64,000 nucleotides of DNA from Pyricularia pennisetigena (taxonomy: Eukaryota; Ascomycota; Sordariomycetes; Magnaporthales; Pyriculariaceae), in NCBI RefSeq assembly GCF_004337985.1, contig NW_021940920.1, positions 1,472,549-1,536,548 on the forward strand. The letters are read 5' to 3'. The notes beneath the pieces are model-generated. The model saw nothing but the letters and a program-made list of their open reading frames with translations, searched no databases and had not been told where the DNA came from. The position numbers and the translations under genes are program-made. This document shows positions 34,571 through 45,743 of the stretch, in pieces; the first letter of the stretch is position 1; every line of letters begins with the position of its first letter.

Positions 34571-35614
34571 TTAATTTGCTCGCGGGCGTTGACGAGTAGG
34601 AGGGGGGGATTCCGATCGGCGTGCCATTTCCACCGGCTGGCGCCCGCCGCTAGGTAGCTGATGCATAACCATAGTAGTAATCTTGCGTACTGAGCCGGGG
34701 ATAATGGGTTTAAGGCCAGGAATTTGGTGGTCTTCGCGATAGCCTTGGGCGATAACCTTCATAGGCTGGCCAGGCTCCTGGAAACCTAGGAAAACGCTCC
34801 CACCGCCGTCGAGGTTAAGAGCGACCGCGGCGCCAGATATATTTTTATCCAAATATAAATTTAAAAAAAGGTCGATAAGGTTGCGCATATGGTTAATGGA
34901 TACCGCGTTCGTCCTAAGGGATGTATAGGCAAATACGACCTTTACATCGCTAAATTGCACGAAAACCAGCCTTTCGTTGGGGTTAATCGTGGTCGACATA
35001 CCGCCGGGGATCAGGTTATAGGGGGGAATAAACTGAAAACGGAGCTCCTCTGTAAGTGGCCTTTTCAAACTTGGTGCGGAAGTTAAAAACGACCTTCCGT
35101 CGTCGCTTATAAGCCTTTCGTACTGGTCTTTGTGAATAGTCGGGATTTCCATTATGTCCCGCGTAATCGACGTCGGCCCTACAGACCAGCCTTCGAACGT
35201 GGCTGGGAGCGGTTTACCCGGCTGGCCATCGGGCAGCACGTCGAAAAATTTGTGTGACACATTAAGCACAAAAAACCCGCCGTTCGTAAGGAGGAACGGC
35301 GTTTTGGACGACGATAAGTTGTCGCGCGCGTATTTGGGTGGGGTTTCGTAACCTTTCGGCGGGCCGACTATGCTCATGGTTGATTTCGGCATTACTACGG
35401 CGGTAAACATTCCTCGTCGGTTCATATGTTGCAGCACAGTTTGGGCGCGGGCGTCGGTGGTCGACGACCGGTCGAGCGCCCAGTCGTCGGCTGTAATAAA
35501 TTGATGGACCACTGCATTATCCGTGTCTAGCGGGAATTGTTGATATGCAGCAGCATTCACCAAAGTGTAAAGGATGACATTTGTTAGCAGAAGCATTATA
35601 GGTTGTAAATCCAT
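34571..35614 (-). CDS. Secreted phosphodiester-glycosidase-like (NAGPA/DUF2233) protein
   Basis: An intact 347-codon single-exon frame from ATG 35614. Residues 1-23 form a signal peptide (hydrophobic MLLLTNVILYTLV, small residues at 21-23). The phosphodiester glycosidase family marks are present in order: TNGGFF (110-115) and ALNLDGGGS (265-273), whose Asp and glycines belong to the active-site region in the human uncovering enzyme. The protein ends in a basic, proline-rich tail (PPPTRQRPR). Family members cleave phosphodiester-linked sugars; the substrate here is unknown. The gene lies in an islet between a SINE-like repeat and Copia B and is not visibly RIP-damaged. It is likely a secreted enzyme, possibly a colonisation factor (inference). 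Confidence 0.85.
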   Translation of the reverse strand: MDLQPIMLLLTNVILYTLVNAAAYQQFPLDTDNAVVHQFITADDWALDRSSTTDARAQTVLQHMNRRGMFTAVVMPKSTMSIVGPPKGYETPPKYARDNLSSSKTPFLLTNGGFFVLNVSHKFFDVLPDGQPGKPLPATFEGWSVGPTSITRDIMEIPTIHKDQYERLISDDGRSFLTSAPSLKRPLTEELRFQFIPPYNLIPGGMSTTINPNERLVFVQFSDVKVVFAYTSLRTNAVSINHMRNLIDLFLNLYLDKNISGAAVALNLDGGGSVFLGFQEPGQPMKVIAQGYREDHQIPGLKPIIPGSVRKITTMVMHQLPSGGRQPVEMARRSESPPPTRQRPRAN

Positions 35615-36143
35615 CGGAGAGCGATGATTGTTGAGGAACGTGACGACTTAGAACAATTACAGGGAGGAACTGAGACAAATTTAAATCAAAAAGAAACAGC
35701 CCGTGCAAGTAAGTCTTTTCGAATCCTGCTTTGTACCAAATGTTACTGGTAAAGAAAAAGCCGAGACTGTATTTTAAATTAAAGTTCTATAAGCTATTTA
35801 TAACAATGAGCGATGCTGCATTAAACATTTAATTTTCGAAAGAAAACCAAAAAAGATTAACGAATCTGTTATTAGGCCTTTCGTCGATCGATCCATTAAC
35901 AAAACGTTGTTACGGGCAAAGGTAAAATATTAACGTTATCGAATTTGTGGGATTTTGGAGTGCTCATTTACCACAGAGGCGTGAAGTTGCCATTTGGTGA
36001 AACGCAAATATTCTCAGACTTAATCGGGAAAATAACAAAAGTTGTAAAAGTGATCTTTGGTTTTTTTATTAATGAAATTTCATCGGCGAATTGCACCTAA
36101 ACTAATCCTTCCCACCACCTAAGGACTGTGATTTTATTCGGGG
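35615..36143. other. Upstream region of the phosphodiester-glycosidase-like gene
   Basis: Contains the presumed promoter of the minus-strand gene; no clear TATA box was fixed. No other gene recognised. It ends at the left end of Copia B. Confidence 0.4.
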
Positions 36144-36700
36144 TGTTAATTATATGCGTTATTTAGCATGTAATGGGCTTACTTTTATTTGTATATAAGC
36201 CACATTAGATAGTGCCGAAGTGGGGCTGTCGGGTTTGTCGGATTTTCCGTTATATTTTGTGTTGCAGGAATTGCGATTCAAAAGGTGAGCGAATGGAATT
36301 TACCCTATACCTGGTTTAACACCCACCCTGCACCTAAGAATTAGCTACACTATATCGGGTTAAAAAATTTCACCAAATAAGCAAATTAATGCGAACCCAA
36401 AAATGGTTTATATGGTAATAAAAATGTTTTTTTAATAACGCATACAAAATAATTTTTCGAAAAATTATATGCGGTACTGAACGCGTCTTGGCGTACGGTC
36501 CCACATTTCGATATCGGAAAATATATAAAGGAAATAAAGCAAAGTTTCCCCTATTAATAACCCTAAATTACCAATCCCAAAATTAGTAAATTAATTTAAT
36601 GCATTTAAACCCTATAATTACAGGTTTTTATAGCGCACTTAGCATTACGCCGCATTTCGGCTAATACTAAAACCCCTGTTAATAACCTATATTGTTAACA
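36144..36700 (+). repeat. 5' LTR of Copia B
   Basis: 557 bp, TGTTAATTATATGCG ... ATATTGTTAACA, followed by the primer-binding-site candidate GGTTATAGGCCCGG (36701-36714). Confidence 0.9.
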
Positions 36701-37624
36701 GGTTATAGGCCCGGAAAGGTTTTAATTTGTGCGCCAAAATGCATTTTATATTGCTGGAAAACCTGAATTTCAGGCTTTATTTTGGTTATTATCGCATCCC
36801 TATAGCACGTATATTGACGGATATATTGCAGTTGTATGCAAAATTGTTGGTTATAAGCGCTAATTTAGTATTTAACCCCCTATACTCATGGTGGGGATCG
36901 CTAAAGATTTAGCGTTCGACTTAGGCCTAATTTTCAGGTATTGCAATGCTCGTTTGCATTGCAAATCCAAATTTTTGGTGTGGGTTTTGTGGATCGTGCA
37001 CGCCATTGTAATTGGCTCAAATTTTAATAGGGTTCACGCTAGCGAGTTAGGGCCAAAAACCCCTGGATTTGTCCGTTAATAACCCATTAATCTTTAGTGC
37101 GTTTAATAGGGTTCACAATAGCCCACAAACCCATTAGCGGAATTACGTTAAAAGGTTCGTTACCCTGCATAATATCCTGCACGTTACCATGCACGATACA
37201 CTGGAGATGACCCTACACCCATTTGGCGAATTGAGTTCGCTACATGCACTTGGATTGGTATAAATACTAGGGCACCCACTAATTGCGGATTTTAGGGATT
37301 CTGACCCTGTATTTTTAATGGACTTCGACCACTGAAAATAGCAATAAACCCTATAATTGGCAATTATAGGCTTAAAACCGTTAAAAGGCAAATGGTATAA
37401 TAAATCCTAGATTTAATAGGGTATATACCCTTAGGCGACTAGGTTAATTAATTATAGCTATAAAATTAGCGAACTGGAACTATGAATCAGGCTACCCTAC
37501 AATGGAAAACAGCCCTATATTGTGCCTTCCAGGCCCAATTCTAACAAATAGGGGGCATAAACCCATCTTGAACGAAGTTTTAACCGCTAAATTACAGGCC
37601 CAAAACCTGCATATTAATGATACG

Positions 37625-38197
37625 TGTTAACAATATGGGTTGCTAACAGGGGTTTAGGCATTAGCCTAAGTGCGGCGTGGTGCTAGTCACACTATAAAAG
37701 CCTGTAATTACAGGGTTTAAATGCACTAAATTATTTATTAAAATGGTTCGCTAATTTTGGGATTGATAAATTTAATTTATTGGTGGGGGAAATTTTGCTT
37801 TATCTTCCTTATATATTTTCCGACATCGAAATGGGGGTCCGTACCCCGCTAAAAGTTCCGGTGCCGCACACGATTTTCCGAAAAATTATTTTGTATACAT
37901 TGTTGAAAAAACACCCTCATTTCCATACAAACCATTTTTGGGTTCGCGTTTATTTGTTAATTTAGTGAAAAGTTTTAACCCGGTATAGGGTAGCTGATGC
38001 GTAGGTGCAGGGTGGGTGTTAAACCCGGTACAGGGTGAAACCCCATTCGCTGACATTTTAAATCGCAACTCCTGCAATACACAAAATATAATAGAAAATC
38101 CGACAGCCCCAACAGCCCCATTTCGGCACTATCCATTCTGGCTTATATACAAATAAGATTTGACCCATTATATGCTAAATAACGCATATAATTAACA
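37625..38197 (-). repeat. Nested reverse Copia LTR 1
   Basis: Starts TGTTAACAATATGGG and ends GCATATAATTAACA, the reverse complement of the Copia LTR. Inserted in the 5' region of element B. It overlaps the next LTR by the shared TTAACA at 38192-38197. Confidence 0.88.
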
Positions 38198-38748
38198 ATA
38201 TGGGTTGCTAATAGGGGTTTAGGCATTAACCTAGGTGCGGCGTGGTGCTAACTACGCTGTGAATGCCTGTAATTACAGGGTTTAAATGCATTGAATTAAT
38301 TTACTAATTTTGGGATTGGTAATTTAAATTTATAGGTGGGGGAAATTTTGCTTTATTTCCTTTATATATTTTCTGACATCGAAATGGGGGACCGTACGCC
38401 AAAACGCGTTCCAGTACCGCATACAATTTTCCGAAAAATTATTTTATATACGTTGTTGAAAAAAACTTTTATTAGCATATAAACCATTTTTGGGTTCGCG
38501 CTAATTTATTGATTTGGTAAAATTTTCAACCAGGCACAGGGTAATTGATTTGTAAGTGAAGGGTGGGTGTTAAACCCGGTATAGGGTGAAACCCTATTGG
38601 CTAACATTTTAAAGCGCAACTCCTGCAACACATAAAATATAACGGAAAATCCGACAGCCCCAGCAGCCCCACTTCGGCACTATCTATTATGGCTTATATA
38701 CAAATCAAAGTTGACCCATTACATGCTTAATAATACATACAATTAACA
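38192..38748 (-). repeat. Nested reverse Copia LTR 2
   Basis: Second LTR in the same reverse orientation, sharing the end motif of LTR 1 and ending ACATACAATTAACA. No internal element sequence lies between the two. Flanking bases (ATACG left of LTR 1, CTGCA right of LTR 2) do not match. Confidence 0.88.
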
Positions 38749-38879
38749 CTGCATTCAAAAACGTTAATTACGCAAATAGATTAATTTTAAAGGATAATCT
38801 GACAGTTAATTGCCATATTAACCCTAAAAAACCATAATTCCATCAATTGTGATAGTAATTAGGATGTTAAACCCGCTAC

Positions 38880-39600
38880 CGCACCCCCTAATCCACCTGC
38901 TAACCCAATTCAAAGTAACGGGGTAGGTAAAAAATTATCGAACCTGGTATTTTCCTTACCCGAAAATTGTAAATTAATTAAAGCTAACAATTATTATCTG
39001 TGGAAACAGGCGTTAATAGTGCAGCTCAAGGCTATAAAAACAGCGTAATTTATTTTCAACCCTGAAATTTGCTATACCCTACCGCAATACGAGCAATTAA
39101 TCCTATTATTATTTTCAAAAAACAGTTTAATTAAAAAGCCTTTAAAATTCATGGCATGGCATTTTAACCCTGTAACGGCTTATAAAGCCCTGGAAAATAA
39201 CTACTCCGTTGCACCCGAATACAGCCGAGATTCGTTATATCGGAAATTCCACGCTTCCAATTTTTCGAAATTTGAAAAATCGATACCGAAATTTAATAAC
39301 CGTTTTAATTCCCTAGTAGCTAAATGAACGAATACTAACGTGCAAATCAACCCCATAAATGTACGAAATCAATATTTACGGGCCTTGGAAAGGGTATCCC
39401 CTACCTGGACCGAGCGATAACGCAATACCCAACGGGCCCTGCAGGCCATAGGCCAAAATTCGGAAAAATTAAATTTGCAATACTTTATAGCGGACCTTAT
39501 ATCCGAAAGTTCAATTTCAGGCTCTATAACGGCTAAGGCCGCTAATCAAAGGTTTAAAGGTCAAAAGTCAGATAAGAAACGCTAAAAAAAGGCGCTAAAA
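38880..39600 (+). pseudogene. Copia B gag relic
   Basis: A plus-strand frame with several stops reads LIKANNYYLWKQALIVQLKA and later SLYRKFHASNFSKFEKSI, the pattern of Copia gag (UBN2-like). It is absent from element A. No zinc knuckle was recognised. Confidence 0.7.
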
Positions 39601-39989
39601 AGGGAAATAATGGGCAGTAAAGCACCTTTGAATTATACAACAAGGTAATATAAACCCTAACCCGGATTATACTATTGCACAAAATACAAAATCCTCCTCC
39701 AGCGAATTAACCGCTGGAACGTTTATAATTTTCATAAATTTCGAGTTATTTACGGGGTCGATTCTAGGTAACGTTAACGAATGCGCAGAGTATAACGCCC
39801 TGGAACAATTAGGTGATTTGGGGGGAAACCGTACTAAACCCTGCAACAGAAGGTTAATTCCGCTATTAACGGAATTATTAAACTATGCTCGGAATCGGAT
39901 TCGGAGACCGATACCGGTAAAACGCTAAAACCACAGGTTTTAGCAGTTAATTTCACTGTTAAATCGAAATTTAAACGCCGCGTAAAATG

Positions 39990-42060
39990 GGCACCCAAAC
40001 TTTGGAAACTAGGTTACCCTATCCTGTACCATACAGGTAATACGCACCATATTTTTGCAAACAAGCAATTTTTCACCGATTATACCCCCGGTTTTATAGT
40101 CGAAATCGGTACCGCAATTGGCCCTATTCGGCCTTTAAATACCGGAATTATTAAAATATAAGTCCGTTACGGCTAAAAAACTAGTGACTTTGGAAAGATT
40201 ACGTTAAATAACGTTCTATATATTCCCTCGTTTGGAATAAATATCGTTAATAATTTTACACGTTATAATATAGGGGGCGTATTATTAAAAAAATACCCTG
40301 TATGATAAGGATCGCAAAGCGTAAGGACGCCTGAATACCGTTAAACACTCGTTTTGTTTAGATGTTAAAGGGTGCGATATCCTTATTCGAAATAATTTTA
40401 TTTCGAATTATGCCTGTATAATAAGTAAATATAGCACCGTTTTTAGCATGGCCTTACAGGGGGTTATAAAAGGTTACGTAACCCCGTTAGAAGTAGAATA
40501 AATAATATAAACCCCGAAAATTACGAGGATTATAGAATTTATACCGATTCGGAACCGGAAGAAAATACGGTAACGGAAAAACTGAATCCCGAACCAAATG
40601 CGGAAATAACCGTAAATTCACCTGTAACGCAGAAACTTAGCGGTAAAAACCCTGAAAATCCAAGTGAGATTGGGCCCCGTAGGCCCGGTAGGCCGTTAGG
40701 CGACCCTTCTATAAAACCTAATATAGAAGGGATTATTTCCGAAAAAAGGGGTTTCCTATATAAGAAATCCGTTGTTAAAACCTATTTTATTATCGGATTT
40801 AAAGCAGGCCCCTGTAAATTGCCTCCGTTTAGGCCTAAAACAAACTACCGACGGTTGGTTAACCCCTGAAGGAAACGGAATTACAGGCGATTATGACGAA
40901 ATCCAAGCCCAAAAAGCCCTGTTATAACACAGGCGCTTAGGGCATATAGGGTTATTATTACTAAAAAAACGGCTAAAACAAATCACGGAGGGTTTACCTA
41001 ATTTCGACAAAATTAGGGCTATTACCTGTATTGATTGCGTTAAAACCATCTCTATTAGGCGTACGAATAAGGTTGCACTTTTTACGCCCCCTAATATTTT
41101 CGACTTTTTAAAAGGTGATATAATAACCCTTAGGCCTAATTCTCACAATAAAAAACCGTATTGTTATTATTAATGGACCGAAAATCACGTTTTCGGTGGT
41201 CGATCCAACTACGAAATAAAACCGTAGGACCGGTTTTAGTGGTTATAAAAAGCTATGTTAGGGTTTTAAAAGCTACGTATGGGCGTTGCCCCCTAAATTT
41301 TCATTTCCACTGGGGGTACGAGGTTAATATGAAATTTCAAAATTGGTTTACAAATAAAGGTGTTAATTTCAGCATTTTAAATCCTTATAAGCACTGCCAA
41401 AATGAATTTACGGAACGGTCCGTTAGCGTTATTTTGGATAGGTTTAAATTTACCATTATAAGGCAGGGTTACCATTATAGGTATAAAACTATTTCTTACC
41501 TACCGTGATTGATTTAATTAACCGTATAACGGTAATTGATAGGGATTTAACACCTTACGAGGAATTCTATTCCGAATTCTAACCTTAATTACCGTACAAA
41601 CCCAATTTAGGGCATTTCCGGGTTATTGATACTGTATGCCAGGCTATTATACCGCTGGAAAAACGCCAAAAATCTAATAAATTGGTTCCCCGCACCGAAA
41701 CGGTCAGGCTTTTAGCCCATTTATCAAATTCTACAGCGCTGGCTTACGCGCTCGCTAAACGGGCCGTATATAAAGCTTTTACCGTAAAAATTATAAAAGG
41801 TATAACCGCTGAAAATCTGGCTATCCCAAAGGAAACGCTACAAATTTTGAAAAGGGAAAATACAGATTTAAAAAGTGATTTTAATTCTGAATTTAAAAAA
41901 GAAATCAACAGCGTTCCAACGGATAATTATCCCCTAAAAAACCCTCAAGATATAGGGTACTTACCACCGGTTACAGGGCAATTACCACCCGTTACAGGGT
42001 ATTTAAACCCTGAAAATACAGTGCCCGCCAGGCTTATATAACCTACCGTTCGCCCCCCAA
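39990..42060 (+). pseudogene. Copia B protease and integrase relic
   Basis: The protease site reads LYHTGNTHHIF (about 40020-40053), in place of the usual D-T-G-A. The pre-integrase motif HRRLGHIG lies near 40930-40955 and a C-x-x-C remnant follows. The integrase core begins LLLMDRKSRFRW (41160-41215) and runs to about 41510; C-terminal integrase sequence is open 41682-42041. Frameshifts and stops separate the blocks. They match element A at 2150-3132. Confidence 0.85.
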
Positions 42061-42299
42061 AACCTATAACGGTAGCGGTACCTAATCCAGTACTTAAAAC
42101 AACGGAAATTCCGGTGTTTTCAGCATTTAAATTACAAAATATGGAATTAAATTCGTAATTCGAAAAACCAAATTTAATGGATATAAATTACGTGCATTAT
42201 TTTTGTTTTTACACCAAAAAAAATAAAAGAAAAACCCACTAAAAATGGTGAATCAAATAGTTATTAACAGGTTCCAAATAACCCTAAAAATGCTAAATA

Positions 42300-43870
42300 A
42301 TTAGCTGTTTTAACGTTTAAATTCGACTAAATCGTTATTACAAAAACTTTCCGTTTTATCCCAAAAATTAAAATACTTACAGGCCGTAAAATCGTTTTTA
42401 CCGGGCCGGTATTTAAATTAAAAAAGGATGAAAATAATAAACCTATAAAATACAAAATTAGGTTTGTTATTAGGGATTTTTTACAGGTTGTAGGCTTAAA
42501 CTATATCGAAACTTTTGCTAACATTAATATACCATTTACTTGGCGTATATTATTAGTTATAATTAATGCATAAAATTGGGAAATAAAACAAATCGATTTT
42601 ATCGGAACGTTTTTGGATAGTCATTTTACCGACGTAAATATATATTTGCAAATTCCAAACGGTTTTAACGAATAGGCAAAAAATTGTAACCTTACCACCG
42701 CTAAAATTATAGTGGAAATGGGTTATAACCCGAAAGAATTGCAGGTTATATAGTTGGAAAAAGCGTTATATAGTTTGAAACAGGGTCCAAAAGATGGTAA
42801 AATAAATTTAAAACCCTATTATCTAAAAAAGGTTTTAAACCATGAATCTCTAATCCCGCTGTTTTTTATAACGTTAAATCCAAATATTTTATCCTTATTT
42901 TCGTAGACGATTACCTGCTAATAGGTCCTAAATTGTAATATACTTAGGATTTAAAAGCCCGTTTTAATAAGGTATACGCGTTGGAAAACAGGGGCCCTGC
43001 AGCCTATTTTTTAAGCGTGTAAATTATAAAAAATAAACTTAAACGCCTACTTTAGCTCCATTAAAATCAATATATAAAAAAAATATTAACAACGTTCGGA
43101 TTAATTAATTGCAAACTTATATTTATTCCCTTACAACCGGGTATACTAAGATATAGCGGGGGTAAGCCCGTAAATACGCTGGAAATTAAATTATTACAGC
43201 GTATTATTGGTACCTTTATATATTTAATATTATTAACGCGCCCGGATATCGGTTTTGCGGTTTAGTGGTTTTTACGTTTTTTAATAAAAACTACTAAAAT
43301 CCATTTAACGGCAGTTAAAAACTTATTACGTTATTTAGCGGGTATTAAATCCTTATTTATTTATTACGGAAATAAAATATTTAAAGCCGAATTACCACCC
43401 AATTTATTAATGAGGGGTTTTAAAAATTTAAAACTACTGGGTTTTAATAATAGCGATTTTACCGGGGCTAGGGAAAATTAAAAATCCATTTACGGATACT
43501 TATATACCCTATTTGGGGCCCTATAACGTGGAAATGCAAAAAAGTTAATATTATAGTTTTAAACATTCCAAAAACCGAAACCGATACTTTAACGGAAACC
43601 CTGCGTAAAGTACAATAGTTTAAAAGTTTATTTATAAAAATTAAATTACTTATAAAAGGTTTTATTGTAATATTTGGAAATAATTTAGGTTTTATAGCTA
43701 ACGTATATAGCCCTACGTACTACCAACGTATTGAATATACGTTATTAAAATTTTATTACGTACGGGAATTAGTTATAAAAGGATTAATAACCCTAAAATA
43801 CCTGGAATCCAAACAAATACCCGCTAATAACTTAATAAAACCTTTAAAATTTCCAATTTACAAAGTTTTT
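42300..43870 (+). pseudogene. Copia B reverse transcriptase and RNase H relic
   Basis: The Copia RT block includes LEKALYSLKQGPKDG (about 42750-42795) and the polymerase motif FVDDYLL (about 42901-42921), which keeps both Asp. RNase H follows (about 43310-43760). Multiple TAG/TAA codons interrupt the frame. Confidence 0.85.
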
Positions 43871-44452
43871 TTGAAATTTATAAGGTTTAAACCCCTAAAA
43901 GTTTAGTTTTTACCTATTAAATTTTCGGGTATTTAATTAATTCGTTAATTAATTACCCATTATATTCTTTTTATTTGCAAATATTCGATTTTTATTAACC
44001 TAATACCGGCCGTATTACCCGAATCTACCCTGTATAGGTTAATTAATAAACATTTAATACCGACCTTATACCAAAAGTTAAATTAAAATTGAAAAAACTC
44101 GTATTTTGGGCGATTACCGCATTCGAAATACCTTATATAATATACCTAACTTGGACTATTACCAACGAACAGCCAAATTAATTACCTGGTTTAATAATTA
44201 ATTCCGTGGGTTAATATTATGCAAATCGGGGGTTCGAATCCGGGGGTTATTATAATTTTGGGGATTTTTTCCAATTCGGGGGTTCGTCCATTTCGGGGGT
44301 TACAGGTCGGTATAAAAGGTTTAATTATTTTGGGGGTTTATATCGGGAATTCGAGTCGGGTTGGGACATAAGGGGGATCTTTTTTTTAGGGTTTTATTTT
44401 TTTTATATACTTATTTTTTCCGATTTTATGTAGATAGTAGCAAAAAAAGGGG

Positions 44453-45060
44453 TTATGAATTAAATACGTTATATAGGATATAATAGGCTCACTTGTATTA
44501 ATGTATGAATTATAATAAATAGTGCCGAAATGGGCTTGTCGGGGTTGTCGGATTATCCGTTATTTTGTGTTGCAGGAGTTGCGATTTAAAGGGTTACTGA
44601 ATAGTGTTTACCCTATACCGGGTTTAAAACCCACCCTGCACCTACGAGTCAGCTACATTATATCGGGCTGAAATTTTCATCAAATTAGCAAATTAATGCG
44701 AACCCAAAAATGGTTTGTATGGAAATGAGGGTGTTTTTCTAACAACGCATACAAAATAATTTTTCGGAAAATCGTGTGCGGCACCGGAACGTTTTCTGGC
44801 GTACGGACCCCCATTTCGATATTGGAGGGTATATAAGGGAGATAAAGTAAAATCTCCCCACCAATGAATCGAATCTATTAATCCCAAAATTAGTGAACCA
44901 TTTTAGTGAATGAGTCTAATGCATTTAATGCATTTAATGCATTTAAACCCTGTGACTACAGGCATTAAATCCCTGTAATTATAGGCCTTTCAGCGCAGCT
45001 AGCACTACGCCGCATCTAGGCTGATGCCTAAGCCCCTATTAGCAACCCATATTATTAATG
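44453..45060 (+). repeat. 3' LTR of Copia B
   Basis: Follows a polypurine tract (AGCAAAAAAAGGGG, about 44439-44452). It is longer than the other copies because of a local ATGCATTTA-type triplication near 44925-44946. It ends ATATTATTAATG, a mutated ATATTGTTAACA. Confidence 0.85.
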
Positions 45061-45061
45061 C

Positions 45062-45516
45062 CCATATTTCGTCAAATTAAAATATTCGTACCCAATTTTC
45101 AACGGTCCAAATAAAGTGCGTTTATATAAAAGCGAGCCTTTTTTAACGTATGGTTTCGGTAATAAAGGGCTTTTTTTGGCTATATATCGTCGGTAACCAA
45201 AAGTTTGTAACATATACCTAATTACGTATATGCCGTATTTCCCCTTTCAAAACGCTGTAGCCAATTATTCCCAACCCATACGTTTATTTTCACGGTTAAC
45301 CGAAACGAATTCAACGAATTGGTCCTTTTTTTCTGCAATTATTATAGGGGGCCGGCCGGACCGGCGACGGTGCCGAGGAATCGGGTCGATAAGAGCTTGA
45401 CGTATTTGATTTCGTGAATAACAAGTATAAGCACTAATTGAAAGCTTGGAAAACCCGGCGTTATAATAAAAAATACGAACGCGTGCTCGTTGGGATTCGG
45501 TAAGATGCTTGGTCAT
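45062..45516 (-). pseudogene. Tc1/mariner-family transposase relic, 3' truncated
   Basis: From ATG 45516 the minus strand encodes a helix-turn-helix N-terminal part (MTKHLTESQRARVRIFYYNA, then YSRNQIRQAL and RRRSGRPP). A stop follows at 45265-45267, but the same frame continues with a second stop through KYGIYVIRYMLQTFGYRRYI, typical of fungal Tc1/mariner transposases. The sequence stops at the Copia B LTR, before the DDE catalytic domain, so that part is lost. Confidence 0.75.
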
Positions 45517-45734
45517 GGTGGTGATTAACGTGGATTTTCATAGCATGTTTTTAATTGTTTTGCAGGGCTAATAACAACGCGTTGCGGCTGTATCATTTAA
45601 GAACAAAAAGAATTACCAAAAAATTCATCGCGGCCGTGATTTTAGGTATTAAAATCGTTGAATCAATAAGTACGTATTAACAAAACAACGATACCTGCAG
45701 GGAGAAGCACGAAGTACCTGTGGGTCAAAAGCTT
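45517..45734 (-). other. Upstream region of the Tc1/mariner relic
   Basis: Presumed 5' part of the Tc1/mariner element. Its own terminal inverted repeat could not be identified. Confidence 0.35.
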
Positions 45735-45743
45735 CTAGATTAC

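Larger units (their letters stand above)
36144..45060 (+). mobile_element. Copia element B, near full length, with nested LTRs
   Basis: A 5' LTR 36144-36700 and 3' LTR 44453-45060 enclose gag, protease, integrase, RT and RNase H in Copia order on the plus strand. Two reverse-oriented LTRs (37625-38748) interrupt the 5' part. The bases outside the ends differ (CGGGG and CCCAT), so no target duplication is seen. The right end cuts into a Tc1/mariner transposase that does not continue on the left side, pointing to later rearrangement. All coding blocks have stops. Confidence 0.9.
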
